DNA of 64,000 nucleotides from Lamellibrachia satsuma (taxonomy: Eukaryota; Annelida; Polychaeta; Sabellida; Siboglinidae): positions 13,968,500 through 14,032,499 of the forward strand of contig BSQZ01000001.1 of the NCBI GenBank assembly GCA_033239005.1, read 5' to 3'. This document shows, one piece after another, positions 52,408-61,900 of the stretch (positions are counted from its first letter, which is position 1; each line of letters opens with the position of its first letter). The translations under genes were made by a program, and so were the position numbers. The notes under the pieces are model-generated. The model did not search any database and was not told the origin of the DNA. It saw only the letters and a program-made list of their open reading frames with translations.

Positions 52408-53613
52408 ACAAGTTTAAAAATACAGTAAGAACTCAGTATTAAGATAACCATCAGGATTGGGCCAAATTGACCATAATAGCGAGGTGACTGTATTAGCAGG
52501 ACGAATGTCCTATACTTAACTGCTATGGAAGTAATGTGGGACTGTCCCAGGGTGACCATAATAGCGAGGTGACTGTATTAGCAGGACGAATGTCCTATAC
52601 TTAACTGCTATGGAAGTAATGTGGGACTGTCCCTGGGTGACCATACTAGCGAGGTGATTGTATTAGCAGGACGAATGTCCTATACTTAACTGCTATGGAA
52701 GTAATGTGGGACTGTCCCAGGGTGACCATAATAGCGAGGTGACCGTAAAGTGAAGTTCGACTATAGTATTATTACTTGCAAAACTTGCAAAGTTTATTCA
52801 TCTTGGTCGTGAGCATATCTCAGTTGTCAAAGCGCATCCTGCCTCATGCCTTCCCAGAAACCTGTGCTGCCACCTACTGTCAGTGACCAGATTCAACTGT
52901 GGGAACTCGAGAGGGACCGATTCAAGTTTACTGATGGTGTCTTGTACAATCAGTTCCTGTCTCAGAGTGACTTTGAGCTGCTCCGTGACTATGCAAGGGT
53001 ACGTGTCTCTCTGTAGGAGTATTGGCCCCCGCTCAGGTAGTGATGGTCTCACCATTTTGAGTTTGAGAGTAAACACTTTCCAGTGTCACAATTGCAGTTC
53101 AAACTATGTTTTAACATGTCAGACGGTTTAATGCAATATTCATCTGCGTGCTGGTAAGGGTTGGGTTAATTCAGAACAAATTTGATGGGGTTACCTTTCG
53201 AGGAAAACTAAAAAACTGAAAGCCGTAATAAAAATACTAAATTATACATTTATAATCTGATGTGTATCTAGGAAAATATCTGCTCAAAGGTGCTAACAAG
53301 GTTAAAATAAGTTAAGATAACTTAAAATAAGTGAAATAACTGAAATAAATAAGATCCTTGTTATTAAAAGGTTGTTGGGCTATCTGCAGGCAGTAAGTCT
53401 GCATAAAAAAAGATAGTGTGACTGAATTACTCATGAGTGTATGTAATAAAACATGTTATGCAGTAACAACTATGATGTTCTTATGTGGTTGCCGTTGTTC
53501 TACAGGACCTGGGTGTATTGATGTGGGAGAACCCACGCTCTCGCATGATGGTTGTCGATCGCAGTGGGCATGACGAGGTCAAGAGGTTCTGGAAACGACA
53601 CAAACATGACTAA
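38755..53613 (+). CDS. GTF2H4: General transcription factor IIH subunit 4 (p52), complete, 14 coding exons
   Basis: Core TFIIH subunit acting in nuclear transcription initiation and nucleotide excision repair. In the family it anchors the XPB helicase, and its C-terminus pairs with GTF2H5. Exons: 38755-38882, 40143-40247, 41858-41989, 44987-45080, 45865-45962, 46876-46987, 48116-48184, 49221-49304, 50604-50736, 51355-51406, 51825-51903, 52144-52191, 52858-52998, 53506-53613. Every junction is GT-AG and in phase, giving 460 aa; I recall the human protein as 462. Landmarks: [12 protein letters not shown] and [10 protein letters not shown] at the N-terminus, [20 protein letters not shown] mid-protein, [15 protein letters not shown], then [20 protein letters not shown], and a basic end [11 protein letters not shown] before TAA. 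The start was chosen at the Met that aligns with the family N-terminus. Introns 2, 3 and 8 carry a TIR element, an RTE LINE and splice-site arrays. Confidence 0.96.
40356..41421. mobile_element. ~1.07-kb TIR element with perfect 16-bp ends
   Basis: The left end TCAGACATGGGGTCAA is the exact reverse complement of the right end TTGACCCCATGTCTGA. Subterminal blocks of GGAATTGGAATTGA occur at both ends. The centre has no transposase frame, and contains a (CGCA)n/(CA)n run (41024-41098) and a TA run (41127-41159). It lies in GTF2H4 intron 2. Confidence 0.85.
41691..41857 (+). repeat. Tandem partial copies of GTF2H4 exon 3 with its splice acceptor
   Basis: Two copies of the acceptor plus roughly the first 70-80 bases of exon 3 precede the true exon. 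TAG ends at 41699, 41772 and (true) 41857, spacing 73 and 85 bp. The copies keep CCACCTAGCAGCAGTGAAGG and almost perfect identity. If either upstream acceptor were used, the frame would run into a TAG contributed by the next copy's acceptor. Confidence 0.92.
42392..42505 (-). mobile_element. tRNA-derived SINE, 3' portion only
   Basis: Matches the last ~110 bp of the family (GGGACTGCTCAAAGCACTTT, then GAAGCATTCAC), truncated where the RTE LINE remnant starts. Confidence 0.75.
42505..44697 (-). mobile_element. RTE-like LINE with APE endonuclease, internally deleted
   Basis: Minus strand. A non-coding 5' part (about 44697-44115) is followed by an endonuclease of the 'craniofacial development protein 2-like' type. 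Its pieces include [14 protein letters not shown] sequence, [15 protein letters not shown] (catalytic Asp/Asn strand), the [19 protein letters not shown] region and a later [10 protein letters not shown] end. The RT core is missing. The remaining 3' part reads [19 protein letters not shown] and ends near 42505. Frameshifts near 43740 and downstream make it non-functional. It sits in GTF2H4 intron 3. Confidence 0.85.
46340..46690. mobile_element. MITE-like sequence with GAGTAC-rich inverted ends
   Basis: Both ends are rich in TACTCGAGTACGAGT-type words in opposite orientation (46360-46400 and 46625-46675) around a ~220-bp centre. hAT-type miniature elements often look like this. GTF2H4 intron 5. 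Confidence 0.55.
48490..48785 (-). mobile_element. tRNA-derived SINE, diverged
   Basis: The reverse complement follows the family order. The 3' side holds TGGAATGAACAGGTCTGCCA; the body holds TCACTCAGCTGTATACATGA. The tRNA-like head is decayed. It lies in GTF2H4 intron 7. Confidence 0.75.
49840..50603 (+). repeat. ~31-bp tandem array carrying the GTF2H4 exon 9 splice acceptor
   Basis: About 24 units of GTTGATGGTGGTTGTGTTGG followed by AATTCAG or TATTCAG and TAGT. The last unit ends GGTATTCAG|AGGAAG, the authentic acceptor of exon 9. Every upstream unit therefore carries a near-identical TTCAG or TCAATAG. The tract before the acceptor is G/T-rich and not pyrimidine-rich. Confidence 0.93.
52423..52764. 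mobile_element. TIR element with internal 84-bp tandem expansion
   Basis: The ends TA|CAGTAAGAACTCAG and GAAGTTCGACTATA are decayed versions of the MITE ends at 54815. Inside, an 84-bp unit (GGTGACCATAATAGCGAGGT ... GGGACTGTCCCA) is repeated about 3.3 times. GTF2H4 intron 12. Confidence 0.75.
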
Positions 53614-53775
53614 TGACACGTGTGACCCATGTCGGGGTCAGGTCACATCGAAGGTCATATCAGATTGCATCGAAGGTTGTGTCAGGTCACATCGAAGGTT
53701 ACAGGAGGCAACAGACAGAGACGAGAACTCATCAAGAGAGTGATTGTGTCTAGGCAGAAGAGAATTTGTTTTCTA

Positions 53776-54030
53776 GATGGAAGCAAGACTGTGGAAGATG
53801 GATGTGAGACTGTATCTTGACGGTGGTGAGACCATGTCTAGAGGCAAGACCGTGTCTAGTGGGAAGACCATGTCTAGAGGCAAGACCATGTCTAGAAGCA
53901 GGACTGTGTCAAGAGGCAGGGCCGTGTCTAGAGGCAGGACTGTGTCTAGAGGCAGGACCATATCTAGAGGCAAGACCGTGTCTAAAAGCAAGACCATGTC
54001 TAGAGACAGGAAATGAGACTGCATCTAGAC
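53776..54030. repeat. 18-bp tandem array downstream of GTF2H4
   Basis: Around a dozen units of the form GTGTCTAGAGGCAAGACC. It begins about 160 bp after the GTF2H4 stop and may lie in its 3' UTR. Open frames across it exist in several registers because 18 is divisible by three. Confidence 0.88.
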
Positions 54031-54814
54031 TAGACTGGGTGAAACCATGTCTAGATAGAAACGAATGTGGATCTACGTGGTGGTGAAACCTTGCCTAGAC
54101 GGAGGTGATACTTTGTTTAAATGCATCCGATACTGTGTCTGAATGAGAATCTGCATCTAACACTACACTAATGGATGCATATATTTTCATGCAGTCCATG
54201 GTGTTGATTTTGTAGACAGGTTGACAGGATATTTGTCTTGAACAGCAGCAATAGTGGAGAAGCGAGTTGAAGGATAAATACAGCTAGAAAGTCAACCAAG
54301 ATATTTGGACATTGACTCAACAAGCAGCGATGGGTATGTTTGTGTGTTCTTGCTGTGTGCCATGAAAACAAGACGAGATACCCCACCCTACATCACAAGC
54401 AATAGTTGTGCAGATATGCATTCCAGCACTTCTCTGCTGCAGACACAACAGAACCATTTTGTATAGATTAGTGCGGCACCAGCATTCTTCATGTCTGTCT
54501 GACCTATTTATCAGAGATGTTGAGGATGCTGCACTCAACCCGAGAGATTGGTCAAAGGTCTTGAGCACTGCTGGGCAGTGACCCCGTTAGTAGCATTCCA
54601 GTCAAACAGGGGCTGTAGGTCAAAGTCCATCCAGGGGACATAGGTCTTTAGGCTTGTGTCTGAAGATCCACATCTGTATCTTCTTCCAAATGCTAAACAT
54701 TTAATCCCAGTATTCGGCAAGACTGATTCTATTTTAATCAATTCCAACTCCTTGCAGTTGGTTTCTGTTAGATGCGATGCAAGTATTTTGTTTGTACAAT
54801 ATTCTTGGCAACTA

Positions 54815-54994
54815 CAGTCGACCCTAGATATTAAGGTCACCAAAAAAGTGACCTGAATAGCGAGGTGACTGTATTAGCGGGACTAAATGTCCTATACTTT
54901 ACTGTAATGGAAATAATTTCGGACCGTCTCCCGGGGTGACCATAATGGCGACATGGCCGTGTTACTGAGGTGACCATAAAGCGAGGTTTGACTG
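54815..54994. mobile_element. ~180-bp MITE with TA target site
   Basis: TA|CAGTCGACCCTAGATATTAA at the left and CATAAAGCGAGGTTTGACTG|TA at the right are imperfect inverted repeats of about 28 bp. This is typical of Tc1/mariner/pogo-derived MITEs. It lies between GTF2H4 and the M16 gene. Confidence 0.8.
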
Positions 54995-55150
54995 TACTTT
55001 CAGACGAGTTTATTCAAATAATTGGAAGTTGTATCCCCCATTGTGACGATTTACAAAAGTAATTTATTAAAAATTATATATTCAAGCGAACTGAGGATTT
55101 GTGATTTGAACATGTGCACCTGTGTCCAAATTCCATATCTTTTAATTTTC

Positions 55151-55378
55151 CCCATACATAATACCACTGAACAAAGAACCCATACATAACACCACTGAAC
55201 AAAGAACCCATACATAATACCACTGAACAAAGAACCCATACATAATACCACTGAACAAAGAACCCATACATAATACCACTGAACAAAGAATCCATACATA
55301 ATACCACTGATCAAAGAACCCATACATAATACCACTGAACAAAGAACCCATACATAATACCACTGAACAAAGAATCCT
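55151..55378. repeat. 28-bp tandem array
   Basis: About eight to nine units ACCCATACATAATACCACTG + AACAAAGA in the convergent intergenic region. The multi-frame 'protein repeats' it spells are period artefacts. Confidence 0.93.
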
Positions 55379-55968
55379 TGCCCTAGAACCACTTGTTACC
55401 ACCTGTCTGTATTGTGTACATAGGTCATTTGTATTTGTCATAATTGTTATATGAATCGGTGACCATGGCAAAGTATTAAAAAGGTCCACACTCTTTGCCA
55501 TAATTTTTACAATAAACAAAGATGTGTACAATGTTTTTCTGTTGTTGGGTTCTATTTCACATTATGTGTATTTCCTGTGTTTGTTTTCTCATCTCAAATC
55601 TCATTTTGTTTTTTCAACATCACCACAGCTCGTAGACCAGATGAAACAAAACAGATACGAAATGGACAGCATCATTTTATTCCAGTTACACAAAGCAACA
55701 GTCTTAATAACATTATTTGCACTAACTAGTAACTTTTATCAGGTGCAATATCAGGCTTTCCTCAATATGCCGTACTGAGAAAAAATGTCTTATTACAGTA
55801 ATCTGGTTTTGTTCACAAACCCTGACATTGCAGCAGACAAATCAAATGTTAAACAATTATGTTAGATTAAATCATATTCTGAGAATCAGTTCATCACATC
55901 ACTTGATTAATAATAATTAACTTAATCACCAGATTTATTTCCAGTGCACACACTTCAGCATAACAGAT
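55379..55968. other. Convergent intergenic stretch
   Basis: Lies between the 28-bp array and the M16 stop codon. I see no gene or clear element; it probably holds the 3' UTR of the M16 gene. Confidence 0.5.
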
Positions 55969-58900
55969 CTACATGTTGCACAGAAATGGGTCTTCGATTG
56001 AGTTGAGGATCTTCAAATCTCTTGACAGGCTGAAACCAACAAGGACACAAACTATATGGTTTGTACACATAATGGGCACCTATTTACGATTACATTGCAC
56101 AGGTAGAACATCAGTGGGTTGACCTAGGACAAGTAGAACCTCAGTGGGTTGACCTAGGACAAGTGGAACCTCAGTGGGTTGACCTAGGACAAGTAGAACC
56201 TTAGTGGGTTGACCTAGGACAAGTGGAACCTCAGTGGGTAGACCTAGGACAAGTAGAACCTCAGTGGGTTGACCTAGGACAAGTAGAACCTCAGTGGGTT
56301 GACCTAGGACAAGTGGAACCTCAGTGGGTAGACCTAGGACAAGTAGAACCTCAGTGGGTTGACCTAGGACAAGTAGAACCTCAGTGGGTTGACCTAGGAC
56401 AAGTGGAACCTCAGTGGGTAGACCTAGGACAAGTAAAACTTCAGTGGGTGGGCTGGTTTCATAAACAGATTTCATAATTAAATTTCATCAAGTTTTAGTA
56501 ACTAATGAAATGTTAAAATAATGTTCTTATAAGCAGTAGTAATACATGAATATTCCATAATAACTTGTGAGCATACTTTTCTCCATTAAATAGACATCTG
56601 TGCCATAAAGAGCAATAGTATCACATGGTTCCCGAGCTAATAAAAATTTTGCTGAAATATTATCAAGGGGAGCGAGGTTCTACTATGGACTGATTTATGC
56701 ATCATAAACAGGACATTATTAACACGCTACAATATTTGTCAAATTCACGCAAGCCCTCTTACGACCTACAAATTGATTTTTACCTCAAATGTTTACCTAT
56801 CACTGATCTGTAGCCAAGCTACAAATAACATGAGCTGGACCCAATTATGTATCTGTAATTGATTATATACAAGAAAAATGCTGTAATTGTATTTGATTCT
56901 GGTTATGAAATTATGCTGTAATTGATTTATTTCATGCAACTGCATCAAAGTACATCAATTACAATTATTTTCATATCACAATTGAAAATCAATAGCTATA
57001 ATTAAAAAATACTGAATAAACTTTTTTAATAAACAGTTGGCTCCGCATAATGCATTTATAATTGAAATGGTGTAATGGTTTTGTGTAGTTGGACCCAGTC
57101 TGACAAATAACCACATAATTGTCTATTGACCATACTAAGTGAGAAATGACCAGTCCTCCATGTGACACCATAACTTACAACCCCAGTTACTCACCCCTTG
57201 AAGTTGTCAGCAACTTCCTTCACTTTAGAGGGGTGACAGCAGACAGCGCATTTTGACCTGTTCACATCGAACAGTGGGGCAACATACACGGTCCCCGCCC
57301 TCTTGACGTCGTCCAGGGAGACGGCAGAGATCTTCTGGATGAGGCGTCTGAAACAGCAAGAGACATCAACATAGCACCTGATGGAGTGTCACATTCTGCA
57401 CTACGCGCTGGTGCATTGCAACTAGAGAACATTTATTATTGAAACTTGCATAAATGTTCAAGGGTTGCCTTGTATCAAAATAGTGTGGATGTTTTTGCAT
57501 AATATGTCATTGCTAAGTTTTTTGTTTTGTTAACTCAATTATATTATGTTTGATAAAAGTTAATAAATGTGATTGTATTTGGAAATGACTAATAACTGAA
57601 TAAAAAAAAAAGTTTGATCTGAAAAGAAAATGTTAATTTCAAGAAGACTGAGCACTGGAAATTGTGTATGTGTTATTGTATTATTAATGACGAGATGTCC
57701 CGAAATATAGAAAGCAAATTAATGTCCAGATTTTCGTGGAATTCGTCCCTTGAAAAATTATTTGTGGTAGACAGCTATGTCAAGCATACAGAACAATGGC
57801 AAGGGAAGAATTAGGAACATGAAGGTGGATCTGTAAGCCAGTGAGAACAGTTAATGCCAGTTAGAGCAGGTATATATTTGAACCTTTTAGAACCAGTGTC
57901 CTGAAACAACTTACTGGTTGTAGTCCTTGTCAACTTGCTTGAAGTATGTCAACAGTGACTCGACAGATGCCTTGGCCGGAGTCTTGATCTTCTCGATGAG
58001 CTCAAAGATAAGACTGCTCTTACATGACTCCATCTCAATCGGTGAGAAGGCTGTCGACCCATCCATGTAGCCGTCCTGGGGCAGCGAGATAACATTGGCA
58101 ATTTATTTACACAAGTTACTGAACATTTCTCAATATAGTTAATTTTCATACCATTTTTTTTCATACCCAAAGTTTTATTTAGCTACATAGACACAAAGTT
58201 CCATAATGAAATGAATAAAAGGAATGTTCAGACCTGTTACCTTAGGGGGTCGTTCACAATTGTCAACATTTACCTGTTCATATAAAGCGTACTAAAGGGG
58301 GCAGGGAGCCAAGACCCGCATACTAATTTTGTAAATGTCAGTCGCATGAGAAATTTCACCACTTTTGCGTCATGCAGCTCCAAGCAGGGAACTGAACATT
58401 ATGGAACTACTATTGTTTTAAATCATGTAACCGCTCATGGTGCGGCACTGTGATACAGTATGACAGCTTGGAGAAATTCACAACTTTGTGGTAAACAATT
58501 AAAAACAATTATCAATATGACACCATGGAGTTGTTAGACAAATACAAAGCTTTGACATGATTATTGAAGATGTTTGTAAATAGTATCATAGTTAGTATAC
58601 ATGTTCTATATTCATACACTGTGTTATAACCTTGTAATCCAACAATCAGGCATAGTTATTTTAGATGATAATATCCCAGAAGGCACTGCATGTTCTGTTT
58701 GTTTGCAGTAATTTTACGTGTTTGTGCTGAAGCATCAGCAAATGTCACTACACCACAATTTCCACAAACAACACTTGGAGGTTAGAAATCAGCAGTGTGA
58801 AATTATGAAGTATTACAAAACTTTCCAGTATATGTCCAAGGATACATACAACAATCTGTTTGGCGACTTTGTACGCACTGGCTGCGTGGGTCGACTTGTA

Positions 58901-61900
58901 CAGTACGAAGTAGAGAAGACCAGACTCCGGCTTCAGGAACATGCTGTAAAGACGACACTACAATGTATGGTAAAGGCTTAAACAGCCTTCTCAATGCATT
59001 TTGCCCATCATGAATTGGGTTCATTCATGTTCAAATTTGCCATGTCTGAATAGTTTAAGTAATACATGCCCAGTCGGTTTACTAGAAGAGTTCTTTTAAA
59101 ATCATTGAAAGAACTTTTTTCCAAATTTTTAATGGGCAGAGTAAAAAATAATTTAAACGTTTGTCTGAAGATTTCATCAAAACTAAATAACACATTTGCA
59201 ATATGTCATAGTGGAAGCCAGGTTTTTCACAAAATGATTCCAAAATGAGACAACTGAAAACTCAAATTGAGCTGGGAGTTTTAAATCAGCGACAATTAAA
59301 ACAATTAACACTCGAATCAGAAGACTAGTCATCTAGTGATGTAAATAAGTCCTACACAAGAATAAATTGAACGTTTTTCAAAGACCATGCTTACAACGAA
59401 TATAAAAGATACACTGGCCAATAAAAGTGTCGAAAGACGAGCTACACAACCGCGCTTGTGTGCCACCAACATCAGAAGACATCAAGATCAGACGATGGAG
59501 ATGGGCCTGCCACACACTTAGGAGATGGGAATAACACAAACATAGCATTAACTTGGGCCACTGAAGGTGAAAGGAAAAGAGAAAGGCCAAAATCAACATG
59601 GAGAAGGACTGTGGTAGTAGAGAGGAACAAACAGTGATGGAGTTCTTGGAAGATGGTGGAGACCACAGCTATAAATCGTATGAAACGGCGGAAGTTACTA
59701 AGTTGCCTTATGCACCAACCAGGGTGTGAAGAAGATAAGTAAATAAGTAAGTAAGTACACAAATAGTTACTACAGTCGCGCCTCGTTATAACGCGCCCCG
59801 TTATTACGCGGATTCGGATATAATGCGGTCGGTCGTGGACCCCGAATTTCTGCCGCCAGGGTAAAATGTCAAATGGGCCCGCTTAAACCTACTTAGAATT
59901 GCTTTGACAATTCTCAAGAAACATTAGGTGAACAATGTCAATGAACGAGTATCAACGTGTTGTTTGTTTTGCGCTGCCGCCGACATCAATCGCTGTCGCT
60001 GGCTTCGCTTCGACGGTTTGTAAATCGAGATTCACAAATATGCCTCGTGTAAGAATCAGATCAACCGTTTTAAATGCATTTAACAAGCAGTACCAATAGA
60101 ACACTTGGGTGAAATTACATGCTTCCGTTACATCGTAAATTTAATCGCTTTCGCGACGCGAAACCAACATGCCAAATTCCTAACCCATGGCGCTACCGGT
60201 GGCGAAAATACGAATTCGTCATCCGCATATGAAATGATGAATCGATGTTAAGTGGTGCGTAATAAATTTATGCTTCGGTCGAGATCGGTTGAAAGATGAA
60301 GTGAAACAATTCTTAATTCTACTTATTGTCTTTTTCTGTGTTTTATCAGCTTGCATACTACGTTTGTCAAATCATATACGTTTTCGGCTGCTCAGGTCCA
60401 GGTTATTATTTTCGATTCGTAAGCCTGTTGCTCCAGCACATCATCATCGTAGTAGATCTATTCCATAACGGTATACGTACATGTGTTTTATTCAGTTCAA
60501 GAGTCAAGAGGGTGTGACATTTAAAAATAATACACGTTGATGCTAGTATTCGCGTTTAATAAGTTCCATAAACTGCATATTGCCGTATAAGACAATGCTG
60601 CAAGCACACAGGGCTTCGACAGGGTTCATGGACTTGGTGTAGCGGGCGGCGGTCGCTGTTGTTTAGTAGCTCCCTGGTGGCAGATATGAGAACACCTAGC
60701 GCGCCTCGCTTACAACGCGGTCCGAAGTCGTGGACCCCGACTACCGCGTTATAACGAGGCGCGACTGTATACACAAGAGTGGCTGCGTGTCACACCCACC
60801 TGTAGTGGTACGCCAGGCCGAGTCCCCGTATTTGTCTCCACATCGGTCCCTCCAGCTGAGTCAGGTACTGCACAAACACAAGGATCGCAGGGATATCCTC
60901 GTGATCAAACGACGACACACTAGGTGTTGCTTGCATGAAGAAGCTCGATTCAACGGCACCGACCCCGACTACCATACCTGAAGGGGTGGCTGCATCGGAG
61001 CTGATGAAGTCGACTGCACGCTTCACAATGGGCCTGGAACACATGTTAGTGTAGCAATTGATATATACCCTGCATGAAGGTGAAACATGGCAGCTTGGTA
61101 GGATTTTTTTCAGCCCAAACTGTAGAGTGGGTCTGAGTAAAAACTATATTAAACATTTTTCTGCCAGATTGCCCGTTTCTATGGAAACAAATAAGATAGC
61201 TGCCATTTGGAGCAAATATTGGAAAAAATTTGAATCAGTGCCATTCTTTCTTGAACAAAGATATCAGTATTATCTTCAATATATATATATAATTTTTTAT
61301 AACTACCGAACAAAATACTGATGTAACTTTCAAACTTTTATTATTATTTTGAAAATGTGTTCTACCAGTTGAGTAGAGAAAAATAAGCTGAATACAACAT
61401 TCCAAACCTTATTAGGCTGGCATAATTACTCCCAGAGACGGTTTCGAGAAAATGGCCATCAAAGATTGAATAACAGGATATATTACTTGAAAGATGCATG
61501 CTTTATCCAAGAACAAAAGTGATTTAGAGGTATATGGATAGTAAACATACAAACTTTCTGGATAGTAAACATACAAAACTATGAGAATATGGCAGAAATA
61601 CATTTTGTGTAATATTTTTCAAAAAAGGCCATTTTGCCTGTCGTGTCTCTCTCTTGCAAACACAAGAGGAAACCAAACACCTCAAGTGACCCATAATGAC
61701 AGTATCCACGTTAATTCCTCACAGACTGACCTCTCTCCTGCTGTCTCGACACCCGCGGGAAGGAAGTCCTTCTCCCACACTGCATTCGGAGTAATGCCAA
61801 GGTTCACCAGTCTCTCAACAGGGGCCGCCAGGTGTACACGGATGTTGCACGGTCGTGTTAGTAATTGTTGCAGTTCGGTCATGTCTGCCACCACCTGGAC

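Noticed and set aside
55051..55531. Repeat protein frames over the 28-bp array
   Set aside because: All frames are period artefacts; no start context, splice continuity or homology.
56080..56477. 10-residue repeat frames over the 30-bp array
   Set aside because: Array period divisible by three keeps frames open on both strands; it is the last intron of the M16 gene.
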